Under the pieces are notes generated by a model, which was given only the letters and a program-made list of their open reading frames with translations, ran no database searches and had not been told where the DNA came from. Positions 1-9,900 of a stretch of 17,730 bases of DNA are shown here, in pieces. The translations under genes were made by a program, and so were the position numbers. This stretch comes from Lindgomyces ingoldianus (taxonomy: Eukaryota; Ascomycota; Dothideomycetes; Pleosporales; Lindgomycetaceae), in the NCBI RefSeq assembly GCF_010093535.1, contig NW_022985213.1, forward strand, positions 1 to 17,730. The letters run 5' to 3'. Every line of letters starts with the position of its first letter. Positions within the stretch are counted from its first letter, which is position 1.

Positions 1-62
1 AGCGTGGGTACTCCGTCGTCACTCTTGCTAATTTGCAGTTGATCAAATCAACCACTAATTAG
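1..62. other. Left flank, GC-normal, no gene
   Basis: No coding signal is visible. It holds a small hairpin at 38-52 (arms GTTGAT and ATCAAC around CAA) and a 12-bp palindrome CACTAATTAGTG at 53-64 that straddles the edge of the following LTR. CpA and TpG are intact, unlike the AT-rich blocks further right, so this flank is not visibly RIP-mutated. Confidence 0.5.
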
Positions 63-342
63 TGTTGAATGGGCTCCGACAGCTAGCTGCTTATGGTATG
101 AGCACTTAAGTAGCAAGAGTAAGAGTGGTGTACGGTGTGCACAGCGTACGAGGTAGGTAAGGTGAGGGCAACATGTTTCTGGTTCTATTGCTCTTGTCTT
201 TCCTCTGTACGGAGGAAAAGGGGGATATCTAGATGTTCGCGCACGGAGGTTCGCGCACGAGCATCATGTGACAGAGATACGTGGTCCTGCTCGTGCGCGA
301 TCGCTCGTATCCAGACTGTGACGCTGCTGCTGCGTACGGACA
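63..342 (-). repeat. 280-bp LTR, inverted relative to its partner at 14005-14283
   Basis: The segment begins TGTTGAATGGGCTC and ends CGTACGGACA, so it has TG...CA ends. Its reverse complement matches 14005-14283 almost end to end; the differences are mainly G-to-A and C-to-T in the right copy (for example GGCTCCGAC here against GGCTCTAAC there). I assign the minus strand because the right copy lies where a plus-strand copia 3' LTR should be. This copy is GC-normal and little mutated. The flanking pentamers (ATTAG before, GCGCT after) do not match, so it is not a simple solo insertion with a target duplication. The open frames inside it are accidental. Confidence 0.75.
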
Positions 343-549
343 GCGCTACTTTTTTAAGTTTATATATAAAAAATTTTAAAAAATAAATACTATAAGACTT
401 TTTAGCACTTAGCTGCATGTTTAAAAAAGAGCTTATAGAAGTGCTAAAGAATAAAAGAATTACACTATAGCTAAGTAATAAAAGTACCTAAGCCTAAAAG
501 CTATATAATATAGCATAAAAAAAAGTAATTACCCTAAAAAGGCTTTATA

Positions 550-1650
550 TATAACTTTTATTACTATATAAGGCTCTACATAAAAGTAGACTAAACATAA
601 TACTACTATTAACACTAAACATACTAGCATTACCTACTTCTACACCTTAGCTAGCACTACACTAATTACTATACAAACAATTCATGCCACCCTACCTAAC
701 GCTTGCTCTACACCCTTAATTGTACACACTACTCCCTACAGTAGTGTATACACTACTAATACTACCTACATAATCTATACTATATTATAACTTATATAAA
801 CTTCTACCTTAGAGGGAAACTACTAAAGAAAAACTTTTAGTAGATAAAATTATATAATTTTAAAAAGTATAAAAAAATAATAATAACTATATAAGTTAAC
901 TATATAATATTTTTATAAATAAAATAAGAATTTTTATTAATTTATGTTAATAGCTAGATATTTAAAAGACTTAGTATACAGACATCTTTTTAGATATTCT
1001 AAAAGGTTATATAAATATGTACTATATGCATAATATAGGTCTTAGACATAACTGGAAGCATTTATATAACACCTTAAGTAGTTACTTTAACACTAATATA
1101 AACTATAGCTAGTACTAAATAGACTAGATAATAATAACTTTTATATAATACTAATAAAAAAACTTTAATAAAAGCTTATATAAAGTTCTTAAAATAATAA
1201 TTAATAAGCTTATACTTATATAAAAGGCACTAAAAACAAAATTTTAAGAAAATGTTCTACTACATACTACTATTATATAAGCTTGTTAAGGATAACGAGA
1301 ACTAGAATATGCTATGTTTACTATTAAGCCTTTATGTAAAGTTTTATTTAGCAACTTATAGGCATTACTTTAAGTTACTATAAACTAAAAGGTAAACTAA
1401 TACCTCTAGAAACTACTTAATGCATACTATATAAACTGTTAATACAACTCTACATAATAAGAGTTTACATAATAAAAAAGAAGCTTCTTTTTATGTAGAA
1501 AAGAATAATATAGAAGATCTTTATTTAGGTTTAAGCTATAATCTAGAGACAACTATATGTAGATAAAGAAGTGCTTTATTTACTATAAAAAAATGTTAGT
1601 TATTAAACTACTCTTATAATAACTATACATAAGCAAAGAACTAGTATGTT
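550..1650 (+). pseudogene. Copia gag, RIP-degraded
   Basis: The N-terminal part (about 600-780) reads as a Thr/Ala/Pro-rich low-complexity stretch. From 912 the frame gives a copia-gag-like helical domain with FINKIRIF, LDILKG and NWKHLYNTLSSYF (about 912-1100), then an ACQGQRE-like segment near 1280-1310, which in this family precedes the nucleic-acid-binding tail. At 1572 the frame reads KKCFIYY, a zinc knuckle in which the second Cys has become Tyr (TGY to TAY). Many Gln codons are now TAA or TAG. No start codon can be chosen. The product would have formed the virus-like particle. Assignment rests on similarity I recognise by eye to fungal copia gag; the N-terminal limit is uncertain. Confidence 0.6.
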
Positions 1651-1959
1651 ACCTTATATAAAAATTTTTATAATAAGACCTTATTATATAAAGCTATTAC
1701 TTTATACATCTAAGACTTCCAATGTTACTTTAAGGAAAAAAATAATTTACATAATATAAAGAAAATAAAATAAAAAAGTAAAGATGCTAAAAAAGCTATT
1801 AACTACTTTACCTCTACTACCTACCTACACTGTGCAACAGAAGAGGACATCTACAGCATTAAACCTAAAAAGTATGCTAAGCAGTTTATTCTTAATAACT
1901 AATACTATATAGTATACTAAGGCAAACTATAAAACATAGACGTAGTAAAGATCTCTACT

Positions 1960-3290
1960 ATTAGTAAGTCTTAACTTAAGGTGTATATATAAAAGAACTT
2001 AATATAAAAATTAATTAGACACCTAGCTAAACTAATATTAGCTTTAAAGGCTAGACACTAAAAAGATTAATTAGTACTATATAAATCTAGAACTTAATTA
2101 GTCTAGTTACATACTATATTTTAGAGACTTTAACACTATTTTTACTATTACTAGCAGATGCTAACTAACTTAAAGTATACTTTAATAATGTTTTAAATGT
2201 TATTATATATAAAGACAAAACTACTATACTTATTATATAAAAATAAGAACACTTTTTTTTTAATGTTAGTAAGAAAAAATTTATGTGCTTTTTTACTAAA
2301 TTAAAACTTTACTACCTTTACTGCTAATTTAGACACCCCTGCATAAAAAAACTCTAGAAGATGCTAACTAGCGCTAGCTACAACACTAATGCTGTAGTGT
2401 TAGAAGAGATTAAGAAGTTTTACTACCTCTGCTAATTATATAACTAGGCTTTATAAAAATTTAAGTTTATAATTAAAAATAACACTTACTTTAACTATAA
2501 AGTTATTATTAATGTTATATAAATTAATAATAAAAATGTTTTACATGTTATTAATATAAACATATTATTTTAGGCTGCTACATACCTAAAATCTATGTCT
2601 GCATAAAATACCTAAGATGTACTATGCAAATGCTAGATTAACACCTATTAAGAACCCCTAGACTATATTATGTATAACCCTAGTATAAACTTTACTTTAG
2701 AAGAATTTTAAGCTTATACAAAGATTATAAAAGCTACATGTAGGCAGATGCCTATAGAAGCATATTAAGTAGTTAGAAAGGTTAAGCGCGCGCACATACC
2801 TCTCGAACAAGCGTTTAACATCCTAAAGACTAAGCTAGGTAACTGTACAGATAATAAGTCTATTCTGTAGATAGCAGTTAAGGCTTTAAACAACATAGCT
2901 AGCCTGCATAGTTTAGCACCTATGCTGCTAGTCTTTAGAGCATACTTAAGAATTAACTTAGACTTTTTACTATTACTAGACATTATTACACAAGCAAGCG
3001 CTATATAAAAAGTAATAAAAATACTTTAAAAAAACTATATAAAAGTAAATATTAATTATATAATTAACACTTATAATAGCCTTATAACACATAAAGTTCT
3101 TAACTTCCCCCTTAGCTTAGAGATTATAGCATAAAGAGAGAAAAAAGGCTAGACTAGCCTGTACAAGATTAAAAGCTTTAAAGAGAGAAATGTTATTATT
3201 AAAAAAAAATAGCTTACTAAAGCTCTAATATACACAGGTTAAACTGTACTCTAAAAAAAAAAGATAACTTACTTATAATAAATAACCTAG
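1960..3290 (+). pseudogene. Copia protease tail and integrase, RIP-degraded
   Basis: Near 2141-2205 the frame reads LLLADANQLKVYFNNVLNVI, matching the end of the copia protease domain. The integrase zinc finger follows (HPC at 2334, LC at 2430-2432), then the core. All three catalytic positions appear changed by G-to-A: first Asp to Asn at 2511-2513 (IINVI), second Asp to Asn at 2676-2678 (MYNPS), and Glu to Lys at 2784-2786 (RKVKRAH). The well-kept stretch 2760-2990 encodes the integrase C-terminal part, and about 3110-3250 the following SH3-like tail. Frame is unbroken from the gag. The gypsy element enters after this segment, at 3352/3353. An open frame on the minus strand at 2765-2983 is a shadow of this integrase. 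Confidence 0.8.
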
Positions 3291-3347
3291 ATAAACTAAT
3301 CCTTATATAAAGAGATCCTCTAAAGAAAAGGAAAAAAGAATAGCTCT

Positions 3348-3352
3348 ATAAG
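3348..3352. repeat. Target-site duplication ATAAG, left copy
   Basis: ATAAG lies directly before the TG of the left 620-bp LTR and is repeated at 11561-11565 directly after the CA of the right LTR. A 5-bp duplication is standard for Ty3/gypsy integration and fixes both ends of the element. Confidence 0.93.
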
Positions 3353-3972
3353 TGTTACAGCCAACAGTCAGACCGTAATGACCCAACAGGCTGTCCCACA
3401 CAGCCCGAACGACGTCGGATGGAAGACGCTTAGCCCCGCGCTGAGCGAATCACGTGACAGGACGGATAAGGAATGGCTCCGGCTTTTAGACAAAAGCCTG
3501 GCGGAGTGCATTGTCTAATAGGGACTTAAGCATTGCAGGCAGTGCAGGCGTTGCAGGCTGTTGCAGGTAATGCATGCAGCACCTGCAACACATGCAAGAA
3601 CATGTAAACCCTATGTATATAGTCCTGATTATAACTATAGCTAGAAGGTTGTAATTACTATTAAGTTTATTATTTACACCCCCCTTTATCTAATAAACTA
3701 AGAAGCAGTGACACTCTAATAAATAGGACACTGCTGCCTTGTATATCTTGCACTATATATACCTCTATTCCTATCCCTACAGATCAGGTTTACTAGCTCC
3801 CTATACAGCTGCTAGGTTAAACCACAGCCTGCCTTCTCTACCCTGTTAAAACCCTACACTCTGCTTAACAGACTGTACACCTAATTAAGCTAAGTCCTCT
3901 CTCTTTACTAAACACTATAATAAGCTAATGTACTCCTAAAAATACTATTTTACTAGAGTAAAGATTGTAACA
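3353..3972 (+). repeat. Left 620-bp LTR of the chromovirus
   Basis: It starts TGTTACAGCC and ends GATTGTAACA, giving 7-bp inverted ends. It aligns base for base in length with 10941-11560. It carries four 9-bp repeats of the type NNTGCAGGC (about 3533-3567) running into a perfect hairpin at 3560-3589 (GTTGCAGGT, 12-base loop, ACCTGCAAC). Differences from the right LTR are nearly all transitions. Its first 130 bp are less mutated than the right LTR, but its last 70 bp are more mutated. Confidence 0.95.
3560..3589. repeat. LTR hairpin, left copy
   Basis: Perfect 9-bp arms GTTGCAGGT (3560-3568) and ACCTGCAAC (3581-3589) flank a 12-base loop containing ATGCAT. The same hairpin is unchanged at 11148-11177. 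Its CpA sites are in GCA context, which RIP seems to spare here. Confidence 0.8.
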
Positions 3973-3995
3973 GTAATTACTACCACCTGCAAAGT

Positions 3996-5076
3996 ATGGC
4001 TACTACCACCTTAGACATCAGCATGACAGGCGCTTCAGCTGCTAGCACTAGCTAGACCCCTACAGCAACTAAAGAAGCACAGAATTAACAGATACTTTAT
4101 CTCTAAAACAAGCTTAAACAGCTTAAACAGCACCTCTAGCTACAGGCACAACAAGGACCCTTAAACATCTACTAGATTTAAGCCCTCTAGCTAGAAATAG
4201 CTAACCTTAGAAATATTACTTAAAAAAGAACTAGTATTAAGCCTAAAAAGACCCTACGCCTAGCTCCCCCTAAGGCATTTAATAGCTTTGCTAAAGACTT
4301 AAAACCTTTCTTTACTAGATACTACTTTTACATGTAATATAATAAAAGTGCCTTTAAAACAGACAAAGAAATAATTTTATAGATAAGCTTATACTTAGAA
4401 AAATTACTTGCTATTTAGTTTTAACTTTATGCTAATAACTAGATAAACTATAGAGCAAACAGTAAACCTTTAATACTAAAAACATAAAAAATCTTTAATA
4501 ACCTTAATTTATTTAAAGCTACTCTAACTATAATCTATAAGCTAGTTAACAAAGAAAAATAAGTAGTTAATAAAATAGACGCTTTTTAATAGGGCAACAG
4601 CTCTGTCTAATAATATGCAGCCTGCTTTAGGGAACTGCTAGCTATCTGCAGATAGACAGACAAAAAAGCTGTAAGATAAATGTTCTATAAAAGGCTTTTA
4701 AATACTATTAAAGATAAATTTACTTACGCTAGAAAGCCTAAAAGCTTTAAGGATTACATTAAAAAAGCACTTACTTATAATAAAAAATATGCTAAATAAT
4801 ATAGTAAAAAAGAAAAAGGCTAGACAACTAGAAAACCTAACTAGTTCTAGAAAAAAAAGGAGGTTCTATAGGCTAACAGCAAACCTATAGACCTTAGTTA
4901 CACTAAACACATGTGTAGCTTTTCTAAAAAAAAGAGTAACACCTCTAAAAGTGTAAGGCTACTTTTAAATAAAGAATAGAAAAAATAGCTTAAAAAAAGG
5001 CATACCTTAACTATAAAAAAGTAGGCTACTTTTATTAGAAATGTCTAGACTCTAGTAACTAAGAGAATAAAAAAAA
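3996..5076 (+). pseudogene. Chromovirus gag with mutated CCHC zinc knuckle
   Basis: The first ATG after the LTR (3996) opens MATTTLDISM, followed by a Gln/Lys-rich coiled region and a Retrotrans_gag-like domain: NSFAKDLKPFF near 4278-4310 and GNSSV..YAACFRELLAIC near 4587-4650, a typical gag core. Gln and Trp codons are often TAA/TAG. The nucleocapsid CCHC knuckle lies at 5003-5044 with exact C-x2-C-x4-H-x4-C spacing, but the first two Cys and the His are Tyr and only the last Cys remains, each a single G-to-A or C-to-T step. The knuckle is one frame back from the gag core; a one-base change in the A-run at 4992-4998 would explain that. Gag binds genomic RNA and forms the particle. Confidence 0.8.
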
Positions 5077-5077
5077 G
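5071..5077 (+). promoter_or_regulatory. Candidate -1 ribosomal slippery site at gag/pol junction
   Basis: The heptamer A AAA AAG sits 27 bases after the zinc knuckle and is parsed correctly for a -1 slip from the knuckle frame (codons AAA, AAG) into the pol frame. With the miniature removed (558 bp including one target copy, a multiple of three) the -1 frame continues straight into pol. X XXY YYZ heptamers of this kind are established -1 frameshift signals in LTR elements. The miniature inserted 20 bp downstream, so any stimulating structure is split. It may instead be a homopolymer indel. Confidence 0.4.
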
Positions 5078-5092
5078 GACTAGCTATAAAAG

Positions 5093-5097
5093 CAATG
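5093..5097. repeat. Target-site duplication CAATG, left copy
   Basis: CAATG immediately precedes the miniature LTR element and recurs at 5651-5655 immediately after it. Confidence 0.9.
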
Positions 5098-5226
5098 TGT
5101 AAGGACGGAGCTCTGTACCACTACGCCAATACAACTAAAAAGGTGCGAATAATCAACCAACAGTTGATTATTGCGTACAGAATAGTATATATACCCGTCG
5201 CACGTAAGCACCATCTCAGCCTTACA
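5098..5226. repeat. Miniature LTR, left copy (129 bp)
   Basis: It aligns with 5522-5650 without gaps. The few differences are transitions (CAACTAAAA against CAACCAAAA, TCAGCC against TCGGCC, and one in each hairpin arm). It contains a perfect 10-bp hairpin AATAATCAAC/GTTGATTATT at 5148-5172 with a 5-base loop and a TATATATA run near 5190. Confidence 0.92.
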
Positions 5227-5521
5227 TTATCCCCCTTCTTAGCAGACGCATGTCCCAGGCGTCACATGACCTACCCGCAGCTCAGAGGCGCCTATGCGCA
5301 TGTCTCGGTTACCGGCCAGAGGCTGACCACCTGCGGCCCAGAGGCGCGGGATAAATAACGACGCTTAGTGGCCTACGCCAGCTAAGCCATATACACTAGA
5401 CCTTCCAGCAGCAACAACGTGGCGCCAGAAGAGGCCGCCTCACGTTTCAGTCTAAAAACTGGCTAAGCTGTCCGAGGTGTGGGTCGAACGCGCGACCGTC
5501 CTCGTCGTTGGTTGATTATTA
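5227..5521. other. Internal region of the miniature element
   Basis: A GC-rich 295-bp centre without a gene. A retroviral-style primer-binding motif, TGGCGCCAGAAG, begins at 5420 after GCAACAACG, which resembles an LTR-end/primer-site junction but is about 190 bp inside the element. A short inverted repeat GGTCG...CGACC lies at 5482-5497. The last bases before the right LTR (about 5509-5520) read GTTGGTTGATTATT, echoing one hairpin arm of the LTR. Confidence 0.6.
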
Positions 5522-5650
5522 TGTAAGGACGGAGCTCTGTACCACTACGCCAATACAACCAAAAAGGTGCGAATAATTAACCAACAGTTAATTATTGCGT
5601 ACAGAATAGTATATATACCCGTCGCACGTAAGCACCATCTCGGCCTTACA
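5522..5650. repeat. Miniature LTR, right copy (129 bp)
   Basis: Direct repeat of 5098-5226. Its hairpin (5572-5596) reads AATAATTAAC/GTTAATTATT, with both arms changed so the stem stays perfect. It is followed directly by the target copy CAATG at 5651-5655. Confidence 0.92.
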
Positions 5651-5655
5651 CAATG

Positions 5656-6760
5656 CATATAGAATAGAGTCTAACAGGACAAGAGATTTTAGATAGACTA
5701 GACAAACGTCTTTACTAGTAATGCAGGGATAATTATAAATCTAAAGGATGCTCTACAGAATACTAGAAAGTTAAAGTATAAGATAATAATAAAGTCTTTA
5801 GGGCATTAGAAGAAGCTGCTACTTATAAGGGCTAGTAAGGCTACACCTAAGCTGCAACATATGTTGTAAATGTTAAAAAAGAGAAAAAAAAGTTTTTTTT
5901 AAGACAACTAATAATAAAAATCTTAGCTTAAGAACTAAGATACTAATTTACCTACAGTAACTGCTAAAAATGCAGCAACACATGTAACATATAAAGCTGC
6001 AAAAAGTTAATATATAAGGTACATATTAATAATAATATTAAAACTTATAATATACTAAAAGAAATTACTAAAACACACTATGCAGTTATAAACACTAAAG
6101 AATAATAGAAAATGTTTTAGAAAATTTTTAATAGAGGGGAAAGCCTTAACTAGTAATACACACTATTAATAATACTTAACTTATGCTAAGAACAAACTAA
6201 TACGCCTCCCCTTACACTAGCTATTACCTGTAAGGACTTAGAAACTTAATAAGACAAAAGATACTATATTCTTTATAAAAGCAAATAATATAATAAGTTC
6301 TAATGTACCTACTAAAGTTACTTATTACAGATTATTAGGACTAAGGAGTACCTAAGGTGGACGCAGGTCTAGCTAATACTAGTACAAAACAATCTTAAGG
6401 AATGTCCCTATACCTAGTACCTGTGCAGTAATAAGTATTGCATAAAACACTAGCTAACTAAGCACTAGGCTAGCTAGTGGCCACACAGAATACAAGAAAG
6501 CGCACCTAAAACTAATACATTAGCTAGCATAACATCCACCTGCAAAATGCCACATTGCCTCCACTGCAAAGACAGTACAGACTACAAGCAGAAACTATGG
6601 ACAGAATGTGACAACAAGACAGAATGCACATTCTACTACTTCTAATAGAGAGCACACTAACAGAATAATTAAATGCCCTACTATTATAAAGTAGAAGACG
6701 CGTAATGTACTGTACTAAAATGCATAATATAAGGACATTAAGAATATAGAGTATAATTAG
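5656..6760 (+). pseudogene. Chromovirus Cys-rich region between zinc knuckle and protease
   Basis: About 1.1 kb continues the pol frame before the protease begins. It reads through with only Gln/Trp-type stops and shows repeated Cys clusters: C-x2-C-x4-C-x4-C at about 5962-6000 (around KCSNTCNI), ECPY...LCSNKYC near 6400-6445, TCKMPHCLHCKD from 6538, a TECDNKTEC pair near 6600-6630, and C-x4-C-x4-H at 6706-6738. The last motif recurs in the second gypsy fragment at 14424-14456 before its protease, so it belongs to the element family. I cannot name the fold; metal binding is an inference from spacing. 6470-6640 is much less RIP-mutated than its surroundings. Confidence 0.55.
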
Positions 6761-6919
6761 ACTAAATTATAGAATATAAGGATGCAGCTAAAGCTATTAA
6801 AGAAGATAATAGAATAGACTATAAAGAAACTCCCTATAAACTTTACGCCTTTATTGCAGCAGAATAAGGCTTAGGCTAAAGCCTAATAACTAAACTTACT
6901 TTTTAACGCCTAGGCTAAA

Positions 6920-9900
6920 AGTAGGAAGAACTTGCTCTAATAGACAGTAGATGTATGTTTATAGTAATTAACTTCAGGTAGGTTAACTAATATAACATAC
7001 CTTTCTAAGTAAAGAAAAACCCTTTTAAAGTATCCCTAGCTAACGCCTTATTAATATAATATAGGGCAGGATAAATTTAACTTAAAATAGAAGAACTTAT
7101 TACTAAAGTAGAAGAAACTAATAATTAGATATCTTTTAATATACTGCCTTTAAAAGGCAAATACTAGGCAATACTAGGCTATAATTAGCTATACAGGCAT
7201 AACCTAATAATTAATTAGCAAACTATGTCCCTAGAAAACAACTAAGATCGCGCAGAAGCTGCACAGTTAGCACTGCATAAAAACCTAGGCAGAACACATT
7301 AACAAGAAAAGCAAAAAAAGTTCCCCTATTAGGAACTAAAAGCCTAGGCTGTCTACCTAATAAAAGAAGAAGTAAAAAAAATCTTTTTTAAAGAATTTAA
7401 CAAAAAATAAGACCTTAATTAAGTTAAAATTTATTAAATAGCCTAAGAAGTTACTAAATTACTAGAGGAATATAAAAGTTATAAAAACATATTTAAAACT
7501 TCTAAAGACCCTAGAGAATTGCTACTACACTAGCTCTAAGACTACGCTATTAATCTTAAGCTAAACTTATAATTAAAAACTTATAAACTACAGCTATTAA
7601 TAAAAGCTTAAAAAGACGCTCTACAAGAATACATAAACAGAATGTTAGCCTAAGAACACATTAGGGAAAGCAACAGCCTAGTGGCATTAGTAGTAGTCTT
7701 TGTAAAAAAGAAGAATAGTAAGGTAAGAGTGTGTTAAGATTACTAAACTCTAAATAATAACACTATAAGAGACTAGTATCCCTTACTAATTATTTAGGAC
7801 ATTATAAACTAACTTAAAGGAACTAAATATTTTACTAAATTTAATGTCTAAGATAGATTTAACAAGATAAGGATAAAAAAAGGGCATAAATAGATAACAG
7901 CCTTCTAAACCTTAAAAAGACTATATAAACTCTTTATTATACTATTTAGACTAACTAACACTCTAGTAACCTTCTAATAAGTTATTAATACTGCATTAAA
8001 CCCCTACCTAGATATATTTGTACTTGTGTATCTAGATAATGTCCTAATATACACTAAAAAGGACTAGGCAGACTACATATTTAAAGTAAAACTTGTACTT
8101 AACTAACTCTAATAATACAGACTACACCTGTAACTAGAAAAATATAAATTTAATATATGAAAAACTAAATACTTAGAATTTATTATTAATAAATAAAAAA
8201 TAAAAATAGACTTAGCTAAAGTAAATAAAGTACTTAACTAGCTAACACTAATAATAGTAACAGAAATTAAAGGATTTCTAGGCCTTACTAGCTACGTACA
8301 AAGAATGATTAAAGACTACTTAAAAATAGCGCTTCCCCTTACAGACGCCACCTTAAAAGAAAGAGTGACCTAGAAATTCTAATAAACAACAGAAATAAAA
8401 GAAGCCTTTTAAAAGCTAAAGTAGATAATAATAAGCTACCCTGTCCTTAGGATGTACAACTCTACATTAGAAACAAAAGTGCACACTAATGCCTTCTTAA
8501 GAGTAGAAGGGGCAGCACTTTTCTAAAAATAAGAAAATAGTTGTTAGCACCTAGTAGCTTACTACTTAGCAAAGTTTGCCTTATTAGAGCAAAAATATAC
8601 TATCCCTAACAAAGAATTAAAAGCTATAGTTAATGCATGTAGAAATTAAGAAGTTAAGCTTTAAAGCCTTAGTTAATAATTTATAATTTTTACTAACTAT
8701 GTAAACTTTGTTACTTTCCTTACTACTAAAAAACTTTTACTAATGCATGTATAATAAGCTATAGAACTTACTTAATTTAACTTTATTATTAAACATGTAG
8801 CTAGAAGCAGCAACTAGTAGGCAGACACCTTAAGCAGACATGCTAATTACTTTAAAAAGAATAAGGAAAATTCTAAGGAATTTATAATTTTTAAAAAAAC
8901 TTTTAAAAGACTAATCTATAGAGGACTAAACTAAGAGGAACTACTATGTTCTCTTATAATAGTTAAACAAGCATAGAAAAACCTAATAAAAGAATACTAT
9001 AAAGCCCCTATGTTTAGACACCTAGGAATTAGATTATTACAAAAGAAGATTAAAAATGCTATACTTTAGAAAGTACCCTAATTAAAACACCTATGTACTA
9101 AAGTTGTACAGGAATGCAACACCTGTAACAAGAACAGCTCTTAATAACACAAACTGTATAGACTACTTTAACTAATTATAGCGCTAAGTTAACTATAGAC
9201 TATAATAACTATAGATTTTATTACTAGACTACTGCTATTACAAGAACCTAGTATAGAAAGACTATGCAACATAATTACTTAGGTTATTAATAAAACTACT
9301 AAATTTGTCTACCTATAGCTGTTAGAAAAAAGCATTATAGCTAAAGAATTTATGTTTAAATTAGAAAAAAACATCTTAGCTACTTATAACTGCTCTAAGA
9401 TTATTATCTTTAATTATAATAAATTATTTACTAGCAAATTTTAGACAGCTGTAGTTAAGCACTTTAGAATTAACTATAAGCTCTCTACTGCCTATTATTT
9501 GTAAACAGATAGACAAACAGAAAGAGTAAACACAGAAGTAGAAAAATATCTGCGCAAGTATGTATTATATAAATAAACAGATTAGGCAAAATAGCTACTA
9601 ATAGCATAATTTGCTATTAATACTACTAAATTAGCTATAACTAAGGAAACTCTGTATAAAGCTAATTTTAGATACTTTTTATAATATAAACTTTATAGCT
9701 TGCAACTAACTAACCTTTTAGAAGCTATAGACTGCGCAACTAGACTTCTAGAGCTGCATTAGAAACTTACTAGAGAAGCCTAATTAGCATAAGAAGCTAT
9801 AGAAAAGGCAGTAAACTAGAAGAGAGAACTAGCACTAGAAATACACCCTAATAATTATGTGTATCTAGATATAAAACACCTTAAAATACTAAAACCTTTA

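Larger units (their letters stand above)
5098..5650. mobile_element. TRIM-like miniature LTR retroelement nested in the chromovirus
   Basis: This 553-bp insertion has two 129-bp direct repeats (5098-5226 and 5522-5650) with ends TGTAAGG...CCTTACA, a 295-bp centre, and target duplications CAATG. Size and form match terminal-repeat retrotransposons in miniature: no coding capacity, so it must have been moved by a partner's proteins. The centre has no convincing open frame; the 87-residue frame at 5095-5358 runs across the LTR edge and has no recognisable domain. The element is GC-rich and almost free of RIP although its host is saturated. No TGG-type primer site abuts the left LTR; a TGGCGCCAGAAG motif lies at 5420 instead. 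Orientation is unclear because the LTR ends are mirror images. Confidence 0.88.

Noticed and set aside
135..418. Overlapping open frames on both strands near the left LTR
   Set aside because: They lie in GC-normal LTR sequence, run into AT-rich DNA, and have no domain or start context; they are accidental.
2765..2983. 72-residue minus-strand frame
   Set aside because: It is the antisense shadow of the copia integrase C-terminal part, which is recognisable on the plus strand.
343..3352. Mitochondrial or centromeric AT-rich DNA
   Set aside because: The low GC is explained by transitions in recognisable copia coding sequence; no mitochondrial genes or satellite arrays are seen.
3533..3600. CRISPR-like repeats
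   Set aside because: Nine-base tandem units without spacers, inside an LTR of a eukaryotic element.
3973..3995. Primer-binding site after the left chromovirus LTR
   Set aside because: No TGG-starting match to a tRNA 3' end is visible; self-priming or mutation may account for it, so I make no call.
5095..5358. 87-residue frame at the miniature element
   Set aside because: It starts in the target site, crosses the LTR edge and shows no domain.
5478..5500. tRNA or SINE-like B box (GTTCGACCC on the minus strand)
   Set aside because: The surrounding bases cannot form a T-arm stem and no A box sits upstream on that strand.
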